Of a DNA stretch of 5,705 bases, positions 1-5,567 are shown piece by piece. Origin of the DNA: Cyanobacteria bacterium UBA3803 (GTDB taxonomy: Bacteria > Cyanobacteriota > Vampirovibrionia > Gastranaerophilales > Gastranaerophilaceae); assembly GCA_002369055.1 (NCBI GenBank), contig DFEL01000101.1, positions 1 through 5,705 on the forward strand, read 5' to 3'. The notes beneath the pieces were generated by a model. It worked only from the letters and a program-made list of their open reading frames with translations, did not search any database and was not told the DNA's origin. The position numbers and the translations under genes are program-made. The stretch's first letter is position 1. Each line of letters opens with the position of its first letter.

Positions 1-2033
1 AAGTTTTCTTTCTTATCTTGGATAACTAAGATTGCAATTCTGTCTGCATCATAAGGTCCTGTATAAGTTTCAGTTGCTCTTTCAGTTAAAGTGCTTGCCT
101 TTTGACCAGGAGCCAATTTTTGAGATACTTCTGATGGGTCAGATTTTAATGCACCTAATGCTTCTGAGTATTTGAAACCGTTTTGAACATCTAACAATGT
201 AATATCAGGGTCTTGTTGTAATGAAGAATTGAATACATCATACATTTGATCGTAATCTACTTCAATGATACCTAAACCTAATTCAGGTGACATTTTTCTT
301 CCTTCAAGAGCATAAGTCAACATTTTATCACGAGGTGATAATTTACCGTCAACGCTATTTGAGCTTAATGCTTTATCAGGTACATCATAAGCGATGTTTT
401 CACGTAACCATTTTTTATCAACTGAACTGTCAGTTTCTGACAATTTATTTGTTAACCAAGTTGACATACCTTCAGGGAAGAAGTTTGGTCTTTGTTGTAC
501 AGGTAATGCTGAGTGGTGTGGCAACAAGTTTGCTGTTCTTGTGAAAGAACCTGTATCTGTTGAAGTACCTGTAATTACACTTGCAACAAAGTTCTTAGCT
601 GCTTCGCCACCTTTTTCAAACATTTTACCCAATAAACCTGCTTTTTCTGCAACAATTGTTACTAATTGAGTAGCAGCAGGAACAGCATCGCAAACAAGTG
701 CTAAACCGTTTTTGTGGATTTTGTTCATATCCAACCCTGTTTCTTCTTTAGCATTTTGCCATTCTGTAATTCTGTGAGGGTGGTGATCAATATAAATTTG
801 TTTTTTACTTCCTTCGATATAATCTTTAAATGCACCTGAAAATCTTGTTGGTGTAGGAATATCCATTGTCATTACAAGGTCATATTTTTTCTTTTCTTTT
901 CCTTGTAAAGGATTTGCATCAAATAAATTTTCAGGATTTTTTAATTCTGCTAAATCTCTTTCAAGAACTTTTTGTTGTTCTTTTGAAGTATCAGTATTAA
1001 TTGATTTTAACACTTCCAAGTTCTTTTCTAATGTAGCAATTTTTTCAGGGTTGTAAGGACGTTTTACTGCTTCAATACCCGGCATTTTGTCACGGAATAA
1101 ACCCGGAATTTTATCATCTACCGCACAATCAATTTCTCTGTCAGGATATGCTGCTTGAATTGCAGTTTTCATTGCAATTACAGAACCTAAAGTATCACCA
1201 TCAGGTTTGCAGTGTCCTAAAATTAAAATTTTCTTGTTTTCAGGATTATTAATTTCATCAGAAATATTTGAAATTGCATCTTTAATTTCTTTAACTCTGC
1301 CTAAACCGTTTTCTTTACCTTCAACGTCAAATATTCTTTCCAAAACTTGTTGAGGTGATTTAGCAGGTTGATATACCATAACTGCTTTTGAAATTTTTGG
1401 ATCATCAGAATTTAATAAACCATTGAAAGCATCTGTTGCTTTTTGTGCTTCTTTTTTATCGTTACCAACATATTTCAATGTTGCTCTTAAACCAATTGTA
1501 GGAGCACCTTTTGAAGTACCTGCAATTACGTTTGATAATTCAAATCTGTAATCTTGCATTTTACCTTTCATAACAGGCATTAATACTTCTGCCATTTCTT
1601 TTGGAACTTGACCTACTTCACCAAATTTTGGATGAATCAAAGCTAAAGTTTTTCCTTGTCTGCCTTTAACTTCTTTACAATTTAATCTGTCGCCTTCTTT
1701 CCAGTTGCTGTGTGCTAATTGAACAACTGAATCATCTTCTGCTGTTGCACTTGCACCTTCTGTACCTGCTTGGTGTTTTGATACGCCTCTAACTCTGAAT
1801 TGAATAGCAGGTGCATCTTCAGTTGCTTTTGTTTCCATTGGGTTTTGCAATTTACCTGTAAATGCTACATGTAAAGCATTTCCTTCACGTTTAACAGCAA
1901 TCGGTTTGTCTTCTGCTTTGCGTGAAAACGATACTGAATCTGCCTCGTATCTCAAGTTTGGTCTAACATTTGCTGTTTGTTGCATTTGTGGTTTTGATAC
2001 GACTTGCAAATTTTGGATTTTTTCTAATTTCAT
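1..2033 (-). CDS. Large DHH-family phosphoesterase (NrnA-like core) with N-terminal extension, 3'-truncated by window edge
   Basis: The reading frame is open from ATG (2033-2031) to the left edge: 677 codons and no stop, so the C-terminus is missing. An AGAAAGG Shine-Dalgarno at 2047-2041, 7 nt before the ATG, fixes the start. The DHH phosphoesterase motifs appear in order: motif I GHCKPDGDTLGS (about 273-284; H274, D278, D280), motif II YDLVMTMDIPTPTRF (D391), motif III IDHHPHR (D416-H417-H418) and motif IV TGTSTDTGSF (D493). These are the Mn-binding positions of NrnA-type enzymes, which hydrolyse short RNA oligomers or pAp; other DHH proteins cleave cyclic dinucleotides, so the substrate is open. 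NrnA proteins are about 310-340 residues. Here about 265 residues precede motif I, a charged helical insert (about 325-382) separates motifs I and II, and more than 180 residues follow motif IV. Residues about 105-168 (LIHPKFGEVGQVPKEMAEVL) faintly resemble a HIRAN-type nucleic-acid-binding fold. No signal peptide or membrane segment is seen, so it is probably cytoplasmic. The family call is firm; the function is not. Confidence 0.85.
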   Translation of the reverse strand, partial: MKLEKIQNLQVVSKPQMQQTANVRPNLRYEADSVSFSRKAEDKPIAVKREGNALHVAFTGKLQNPMETKATEDAPAIQFRVRGVSKHQAGTEGASATAEDDSVVQLAHSNWKEGDRLNCKEVKGRQGKTLALIHPKFGEVGQVPKEMAEVLMPVMKGKMQDYRFELSNVIAGTSKGAPTIGLRATLKYVGNDKKEAQKATDAFNGLLNSDDPKISKAVMVYQPAKSPQQVLERIFDVEGKENGLGRVKEIKDAISNISDEINNPENKKILILGHCKPDGDTLGSVIAMKTAIQAAYPDREIDCAVDDKIPGLFRDKMPGIEAVKRPYNPEKIATLEKNLEVLKSINTDTSKEQQKVLERDLAELKNPENLFDANPLQGKEKKKYDLVMTMDIPTPTRFSGAFKDYIEGSKKQIYIDHHPHRITEWQNAKEETGLDMNKIHKNGLALVCDAVPAATQLVTIVAEKAGLLGKMFEKGGEAAKNFVASVITGTSTDTGSFTRTANLLPHHSALPVQQRPNFFPEGMSTWLTNKLSETDSSVDKKWLRENIAYDVPDKALSSNSVDGKLSPRDKMLTYALEGRKMSPELGLGIIEVDYDQMYDVFNSSLQQDPDITLLDVQNGFKYSEALGALKSDPSEVSQKLAPGQKASTLTERATETYTGPYDADRIAILVIQDKKEN

Positions 2034-2140
2034 TAGAATACCTTTCTAAGTTTTATAAAGTGAACAAATTTTCCTATTAATAAACACTACACAAAAAGTA
2101 TAAGTTTGCTAAAAAAAAAAATTGCTACCTACATACCTTT

Positions 2141-2172
2141 TCATGACACATTTGTAATAAATTGTTACATGA
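2141..2172. repeat. Imperfect inverted repeat upstream of the sigma operon promoter, possible operator
   Basis: TCATG at 2141-2145 is mirrored by CATGA at 2168-2172. Within the arms ACA (2148-2150) pairs with TGT (2163-2165), and TT (2152-2153) with AA (2160-2161). About 10 of 16 positions match, centred near 2156. A second, offset dyad TGTAA-N7-TTACA (2153-2169) lies inside it. It covers the position where a -35 element would fall, so a regulator binding here could affect the extended -10 promoter or the divergent DHH gene. AT-rich DNA gives such partial symmetry by chance fairly often. Confidence 0.3.
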
Positions 2173-2178
2173 TTTTTG

Positions 2179-2187
2179 TGGTATAAT
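2179..2187 (+). promoter_or_regulatory. Extended -10 promoter of the sigma factor-prepilin peptidase operon
   Basis: TGGTATAAT is a perfect extended -10 element: TG, one base, then consensus TATAAT at 2182-2187. Transcription would start near 2194, giving a leader of about 30 nt before the ATG at 2224. The -35 region is poor: TTGTTA at 2162-2167 lies only 14 bp away, and nothing good is found at 17 bp, which is common for extended -10 promoters. It suggests the operon is read by the housekeeping sigma factor. A GGATATCC palindrome sits at 2197-2204, just after the predicted start. Confidence 0.6.
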
Positions 2188-2223
2188 ATTATTGTTGGAT
2201 ATCCGAGATAAATAGAGTTTGGC

Positions 2224-3018
2224 ATGACTATTTCAAAAGAAGCCTCTGTTCAGATAAATGAATGGCTTATAGAGTATAAAAAAACAACCGATGAAAAGCA
2301 CAAAAAACAATTAAAAAGCTTAATTGTGTTAAAAGCGATGCCACTCGTGAGAAAAATAGCAAGTTCACTTGCAAGACGTGCAACCGACCCTGTTGATGAT
2401 TTAGTTCAAGTAGGTTCTGTTGGTTTAATAAAAGCTATTGAATTTTTCGATCCTACTATCAGCACTAAATTTAAAACTTATGCAAGTTATCTTATTACAG
2501 GTGAAATAAGACACTATTTACGTGACAAAGCTTCCATGATTAAAGCACCACGTGAAATACAAGAACTTGCATTTAGAATTAATACTGTCATAAAACAACT
2601 GTCTGAAAACGGAATTGATAATCCGAGCAATGAACAAATTGCTGAAGCATTATCTTTACCCGTAAAAAAAATTAACGATGTAATTGAAGTTGACAGAAGA
2701 AAAAGCACTATTTCCTTAGACCAAACATTTTCAACCAATGAAGAAGATTGTTTTTCTCTTGCAGACAAAATCCCTGCGGGAGATTATCAAGAATTTTTAA
2801 ATGCTTATGAAGAAAAAATTATGCTTGCAAAAGCAATTAAAGAATTACCGCAAAATTTAAAAGATGTTATTGAATTAAGCTACTATGAGGACTTAAATCA
2901 ACGTGAAATTGCAAACCGGCTAAATGTTTCTCAAATGCAAGTTTCAAGACGTTTAAAAAGAGCATTATCGGAAATTTATAATATTATTACCGAAAAAAAT
3001 CAATATGAAAGAGATTAG
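2224..3018 (+). CDS. sigF: Group-3 RNA polymerase sigma factor, SigF/SigB/FliA type
   Basis: A 264-residue alternative sigma-70 factor that directs RNA polymerase to a special promoter set. Region 2 covers about residues 37-106: DDLVQVGSVGLIKAIEFFDP, the core-binding 2.1-2.2 segment, followed by FKTYASYLITGEIRHYLRD, the 2.3-2.4 segment for melting and -10 recognition. Region 3 follows at about 108-190 (IKAPREIQEL, then NPSNEQIAEALSL). Region 4 is about 200-252, with a helix-turn-helix at about 224-248 (LNQREIANRLNVSQMQVSRR). Region 1.1 is absent, as expected for group 3, and the length is typical. The wording of region 2 and the KASMIKAPRE stretch resemble cyanobacterial SigF, a regulator of pilus and motility genes; the symbol rests on that resemblance. 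The start has only a weak ribosome site (GAG at 2215-2217, 6 nt upstream). It is the first gene of an operon: the prepilin peptidase starts 2 bp after its stop. No anti-sigma or anti-anti-sigma partner is visible beside it. Confidence 0.9.
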   Translation: MTISKEASVQINEWLIEYKKTTDEKHKKQLKSLIVLKAMPLVRKIASSLARRATDPVDDLVQVGSVGLIKAIEFFDPTISTKFKTYASYLITGEIRHYLRDKASMIKAPREIQELAFRINTVIKQLSENGIDNPSNEQIAEALSLPVKKINDVIEVDRRKSTISLDQTFSTNEEDCFSLADKIPAGDYQEFLNAYEEKIMLAKAIKELPQNLKDVIELSYYEDLNQREIANRLNVSQMQVSRRLKRALSEIYNIITEKNQYERD

Positions 3019-3020
3019 TT

Positions 3021-4010
3021 ATGACGATTTTGGATATTGTTGTCGGGATATTTATTTTTGTAACAGGTGTTTGTATCGGTAGCTTTTTGAATGTAGTTAT
3101 TTTAAGAGCATTAAGCAATGAATCCATTATCTTTCCGCCTTCAAAATGTCCAAAATGCCAAACACCTTTAAAATGGTGGCATAATATTCCGATTTTATCA
3201 TTTATTTTTTTAAAAGGTAAATGTGCATTTTGTAATGAAAAAATTTCCATACAATATCCGATTGTAGAACTTTTGACGGGATATTTATATTTAATTGCAT
3301 TTTTAAAATTCGGATACACATTCAATACACTATTTACAGTTGCTTTTTTATCATTATTTATTGTTATATCAACAACAGACATAAAAGAACATGTTGCTTT
3401 TAATATACATAGTTATATTTTAGCAATACTTGGAATAGTATACAATTTTTTCAATATAGGGACGCTGTATCAAGGTCATATATGGATATTTAATACATCA
3501 CTAATTGCTTCTGTTTTAGGCTTACTTCTTGGAGCATGTCTGATAGGAATTTATATGGGAATAGGCTATTTATTACTAAAAACAATGATTATAGGTCCCG
3601 GAGACATATTTATCGCAGGTGCATTGGGTGCTTGTTTTGGGTGGAAATATATTTTATTTATTTTAGCCGGAGCAGTTGCAATACAAGTTTTGGCTTTTTT
3701 ACCAATCTTTTTCCGTAAATTAATTAAGAAAAAAGATTTTATAACCATTATAGAATTTGTTATTTTTACAATATTTGCAATTATAAATTATTTTATACAC
3801 AATATTCCATTCATATTGGCACTAACAGTAAGCGGATTATTACTTTGCAAAAGAATTATTGACACCTTACCGGAAAATCTTGTTGAACTTAATGCAGCAT
3901 TATTAAATGGTGAAGCAGAAGAACAAGACTTGGAACAAAACGAATTATTCCACCTTCCTTTTGGACCTGCATTGTGTTGTGCGTCATTATTATTTATATT
4001 TTTACATTAA
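3021..4010 (+). CDS. pilD: Prepilin peptidase / N-methyltransferase (PilD/GspO, type A24 aspartic peptidase)
   Basis: An inner-membrane aspartic peptidase that removes the leader of type IV prepilins and pseudopilins and methylates the new N-terminal residue. The N-terminal cytoplasmic domain is complete: GSFLNVVILR (20-29), then two Cys pairs, C43-x2-C46 and C68-x2-C71, around WWHNIPILSF, then ISIQYPIVELLTG (75-87). The Cys pairs usually bind zinc and go with the bifunctional form. The catalytic aspartates are D120 (STTDIKEHV) and D195 in IGPGDIFIAGALGA, the GxGD motif. Several hydrophobic segments run through the protein, and it ends with the family's PFGPAL block (313-318) and a last short membrane segment. 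At 329 residues it exceeds the usual 250-290. The excess lies between about 229 and 312 and includes extra hydrophobic stretches and an acidic segment (NGEAEEQDLEQNE). It is translationally coupled to the sigma gene 2 bp upstream. Its last 9 bases overlap the end of the anti-sigma gene on the other strand. Confidence 0.93.
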   Translation: MTILDIVVGIFIFVTGVCIGSFLNVVILRALSNESIIFPPSKCPKCQTPLKWWHNIPILSFIFLKGKCAFCNEKISIQYPIVELLTGYLYLIAFLKFGYTFNTLFTVAFLSLFIVISTTDIKEHVAFNIHSYILAILGIVYNFFNIGTLYQGHIWIFNTSLIASVLGLLLGACLIGIYMGIGYLLLKTMIIGPGDIFIAGALGACFGWKYILFILAGAVAIQVLAFLPIFFRKLIKKKDFITIIEFVIFTIFAIINYFIHNIPFILALTVSGLLLCKRIIDTLPENLVELNAALLNGEAEEQDLEQNELFHLPFGPALCCASLLFIFLH

Positions 4011-4547
4011 TAAAACTATTAAGCCTACCGAACAAAATACCATTAAAAATATAAATATTGAAGCTATTTTTAAAATTGGTTCTTGCATTTGGATTGCATC
4101 TTGCATATCTAATTTAATTATAATATCTTTTGAAAAATCGTCTTTAAAATCATTTTTTGTTTTTTCAAAAGAATTATTCAGAGCATTTTTAACTTTATAC
4201 ATACCTTCTAATTCGTTTCTTACAGGTTGATTTGCTATTGCATATTTTTTAAAACGTATCGTTTCATCATCCGATAATTCGCTATCCAGATAAGCAGACA
4301 TTTTTTCTTTAAAGCTTTCACTGTATGAAGAAATTGGTGTTATATTTTGCGGTTTTATTTCATCAATTTTCATTTTTACATCTTGAAAGTTACTAAAAAC
4401 CTTTGCTAAAGCCTCGTATTTTGCATAACAAGATTTACATTTGCAAAGGTGAGATTGCACAAAGTTAGTAACTTGATAATTTGTTTTTCCGTCGATATAG
4501 AATGAAAGCAATGCCATTACCTGACTACAAGCTAAATTGTTTTTCAT
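4002..4547 (-). CDS. Membrane-anchored zinc-finger anti-sigma factor, probable partner of the adjacent ECF sigma
   Basis: A 181-residue protein that probably holds the upstream ECF sigma factor inactive at the membrane. The N-terminal domain has the zinc-binding anti-sigma (ZAS) signature H33-x3-C37-x2-C40 (HLCKCKSC), preceded by C7 and LLSFYIDG as in the zf-HC2 family. A second block at about 79-127 (YLDSELSDDETIRF, then a P-x2-R-x-E-L pattern) resembles the N-terminal sigma-binding region of RseA-like anti-sigmas but lacks zinc ligands, so the protein may carry two tandem sigma-binding modules. One hydrophobic segment at about 159-181 ends the protein, leaving almost nothing outside the membrane. 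A sensor domain is therefore missing, unlike RseA or RsiW, and release may depend on redox state or a partner protein. The start is set by AAGGAG, 5 nt before the ATG. Spacing to the ECF gene is 11 bp. The 3' end overlaps the prepilin peptidase by 9 bp. Confidence 0.82.
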   Translation of the reverse strand: MKNNLACSQVMALLSFYIDGKTNYQVTNFVQSHLCKCKSCYAKYEALAKVFSNFQDVKMKIDEIKPQNITPISSYSESFKEKMSAYLDSELSDDETIRFKKYAIANQPVRNELEGMYKVKNALNNSFEKTKNDFKDDFSKDIIIKLDMQDAIQMQEPILKIASIFIFLMVFCSVGLIVLLM

Positions 4548-4552
4548 AAATA

Positions 4553-4558
4553 CTCCTT
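4553..4558 (-). promoter_or_regulatory. Shine-Dalgarno of the anti-sigma gene
   Basis: AAGGAG read on the minus strand lies 5 nt before the ATG at 4547 and abuts the ECF stop codon (4561-4559). This is a strong site, whereas the ECF gene has none visible. The anti-sigma may therefore be translated at least as well as its sigma factor, as expected for a system held off by default. Confidence 0.75.
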
Positions 4559-5161
4559 TTATATATAATCTTTCAGACCGTCTTGCAGACGGCTTCTTGC
4601 TCTTGAAATTCTTGATTTTACTGTTCCCACATTTGTTTTTGTAACTTCTGCAATTTCTTCATAACTCAGACCTTGTAATTCTCTAAGAACAATAGGAACT
4701 CTAAAATGTTCCGGCAACTGCTGCATTTCGTGTTTAATCATCTTGTCTAATTCGTTAGAAATACATTTTTCCAGAGGTTTACATTTTTTATCCGGAATGT
4801 AATTTTGCGGATTTGTAACAAACTTTTCATTTTCATTTTCGTTGTCGATAGAAACCATTGGCGGAATACGGTTAAATTTTCGTAAACTGTCATAAAACAA
4901 ATTCATCACAATATGATTAAGCCAACTTTTAAATGTTTTTGGATTTTTTAAATTATGAATACCTTTCGCCATACGCATTAAAGCTTCTTGCGTAAGGTCA
5001 TAAACATTATCATTTTTTTTGCTCAAATAGGTAAAAGTTGCAAATACGTTTTTCTGCTGACGCCTTATCAGTTCTTCCAAAGCCTTGCAGTCTTGACTAA
5101 TTGCAAGCTCGACAACTTCATCAAGCGGTATTTTTTTATACTGTATTTTACCTAATCGCAT
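4559..5161 (-). CDS. ECF-subfamily RNA polymerase sigma factor (RpoE-like)
   Basis: A 200-residue extracytoplasmic-function sigma factor with only sigma regions 2 and 4. Region 2 is at about 27-95: NVYDLTQEALMRMAKGI (core binding), then FKSWLNHIVMNLFYDSLRK (about 77-95), the 2.3-2.4 part that contacts the -10 element. A variable linker with an Asn/Glu-rich stretch follows (about 104-130). Region 4 is at about 138-196: MQQLPEHFRVPIVLRELQGL and a helix-turn-helix, SYEEIAEVTKTNVGTVKSRI (about 166-185), for -35 recognition. Length and layout are standard. It is transcribed just before the anti-sigma gene (11-bp gap), the usual order for such pairs. An in-frame TAA (5173-5171) lies upstream and no other good start exists, so ATG 5161 is the likely start although no Shine-Dalgarno is visible. 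The 89-bp gap to the XRE gene could hold its own promoter, but no clear GGAAC-type autoregulatory ECF promoter was found. The exact ECF group is unknown. Confidence 0.92.
   Translation of the reverse strand: MRLGKIQYKKIPLDEVVELAISQDCKALEELIRRQQKNVFATFTYLSKKNDNVYDLTQEALMRMAKGIHNLKNPKTFKSWLNHIVMNLFYDSLRKFNRIPPMVSIDNENENEKFVTNPQNYIPDKKCKPLEKCISNELDKMIKHEMQQLPEHFRVPIVLRELQGLSYEEIAEVTKTNVGTVKSRISRARSRLQDGLKDYI
4578..4592 (-). other. GC-rich hairpin at the end of the ECF gene, upstream of the anti-sigma ribosome site
   Basis: CCGTCT-GCA-AGACGG on the minus strand is a perfect 6-bp stem with a 3-nt loop, in a very AT-rich stretch. It lies inside the ECF coding region (codons for about residues 189-194), about 20 nt before the anti-sigma Shine-Dalgarno. 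No U-run follows, so it is not an intrinsic terminator. It could affect coupling or mRNA stability between the two genes, or simply reflect the coding sequence. Confidence 0.35.
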
Positions 5162-5250
5162 AAATACAGATTAAGAAATTTTTTGAATGATTTACACACT
5201 CTTTATATTAATCAAGTAAGGTAATATTTTAAAAAGAACAATTTGAATAA

Positions 5251-5463
5251 TTACAATTTATCATCCAATAAAATATTTATATCAAAATTTAAAACTTTAG
5301 CTATTTTTGCAACAAGAAAAAATTTAGGATGTTGTAATCCGCATTCAATAAGTGATATCGTTCTTGTTGAAACACCAACTTTTTCAGCCAGTTTTTCTTG
5401 TGAAAAATCATTTTTTATTCTCTCAATTTTTATTTTTTTTCCTAATATAGCCAAATCATACAT
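5251..5463 (-). CDS. Small XRE-family helix-turn-helix transcriptional regulator
   Basis: A 70-residue protein that is almost only a lambda-Cro/C1-type helix-turn-helix domain: LGKKIKIERIKNDFSQEKLA (7-26), then VGVSTRTISLIECG (29-42), with the second HTH helix at about 32-39, then a closing helix, FFLVAKIAKVLNFDINILL. It probably binds DNA as a dimer; no effector or oligomerisation domain is attached. Length suits stand-alone regulators of this family. The start is ATG 5463: the next in-frame stop upstream is a TAA at 5478-5476 and the few codons between contain no usable start. No Shine-Dalgarno is within reach (the nearest AAGG is about 17 nt away), so translation may be weak. The gene is divergent from the prepilin, with 108 bp and two dyads between, which suggests control of itself and the prepilin. 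Downstream on the same strand, 89 bp away, is the ECF sigma gene. It could also be the antitoxin half of a lost pair, but no toxin gene is seen. Confidence 0.88.
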   Translation of the reverse strand: MYDLAILGKKIKIERIKNDFSQEKLAEKVGVSTRTISLIECGLQHPKFFLVAKIAKVLNFDINILLDDKL

Positions 5464-5499
5464 AATAAAATCATGTTAAGCCTTTACATTTTTAAATTC

Positions 5500-5517
5500 C
5501 ATGATATTATTATCATG
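5500..5517. promoter_or_regulatory. Perfect 7-bp inverted repeat, likely operator for the XRE protein
   Basis: CATGATA-TTAT-TATCATG: two perfect 7-bp arms with a 4-bp gap, centred between the XRE gene and the prepilin gene. Size and symmetry suit a dimer of a small XRE repressor. On the minus strand TATCAT (5506-5501) or GATAAT (5514-5509) could be the -10 of the XRE gene, so binding here would give autorepression. A further half-site, AATCATG, lies at 5469-5475 beside the XRE start codon. That the XRE protein binds here is inferred. Confidence 0.5.
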
Positions 5518-5532
5518 TTTTATGTATTTTAC

Positions 5533-5547
5533 ATCATACAATATGAT
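5533..5547. promoter_or_regulatory. Second inverted repeat over the predicted prepilin -10
   Basis: ATCATA-CAA-TATGAT is a perfect 6-bp inverted repeat with a 3-bp gap. It uses nearly the same half-site as the dyad at 5500-5517 (TATCATG there; CATCATA and TATCATA here) but with the halves in the opposite order. Its right arm is TATGAT, a good -10 match for the prepilin gene, so a bound protein would block that promoter. Confidence 0.4.
5542..5547 (+). promoter_or_regulatory. Possible -10 element of the prepilin gene
   Basis: TATGAT matches the -10 consensus at five of six bases and would start transcription near 5554, about 18 nt before the ATG. The -35 position (5519-5524, TTTATG) is weak, so activator help or another sigma factor, such as the SigF-like or ECF protein of this window, is possible. 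Confidence 0.3.
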
Positions 5548-5561
5548 ATTTTTAATCACTT

Positions 5562-5567
5562 AGGAGG
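5562..5567 (+). promoter_or_regulatory. Strong Shine-Dalgarno of the prepilin gene
   Basis: AGGAGG, a full consensus site, ends 4 nt before the ATG at 5572. It is the strongest ribosome site in the window and suggests a highly expressed product, as expected for a pilin-like subunit. Confidence 0.85.

Noticed and set aside
287..669. Two overlapping plus-strand open frames of 85 and 91 codons
   Set aside because: They lie antisense to the conserved DHH motif IV region of the large minus-strand gene, have no ribosome site and show no recognisable domain; they are shadows.
2097..2102. TATACT on the minus strand as a -10 for the DHH gene
   Set aside because: The hexamer is good, but no -35 or extended -10 is found at any usual spacing; TATAAA at 2057-2052 has a fair -35 (2080-2075) but would start transcription inside the ribosome site. 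The DHH promoter is left uncalled.
2111..2121. Run of 11 A as part of a terminator or phase-variable tract
   Set aside because: No hairpin stands next to it on either strand and it lies outside coding sequence; slippage could alter promoter spacing, but nothing supports this.
2514..2768. 84-codon minus-strand frame inside the sigma gene
   Set aside because: Antisense to conserved sigma regions 2-3, with no domain or ribosome site; a shadow of the sigma gene.
2987..3382. 131-codon minus-strand frame opposite the prepilin peptidase start
   Set aside because: The plus-strand frame here encodes the conserved Cys-pair domain of the peptidase; the reverse product looks like no known family and has no supporting start signals.
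3907..4230. 107-codon plus-strand frame across the convergent junction
   Set aside because: It overlaps the end of the peptidase in another frame and runs antisense to the anti-sigma; the product is low-complexity and unsupported.
5162..5250. ECF-type autoregulatory promoter before the ECF gene
   Set aside because: No GGAAC-like -35 with a suitable -10 could be seen on the minus strand; only generic AT-rich hexamers such as TAATAT are present.
5251..5463. XRE protein as the antitoxin of a toxin-antitoxin pair
   Set aside because: The neighbours are an ECF sigma gene 89 bp downstream and a divergent prepilin; no toxin-like small gene is next to it.
5243..5479. 78-codon plus-strand frame opposite the XRE gene
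   Set aside because: It is the mirror of a clear helix-turn-helix gene; no ribosome site or domain.
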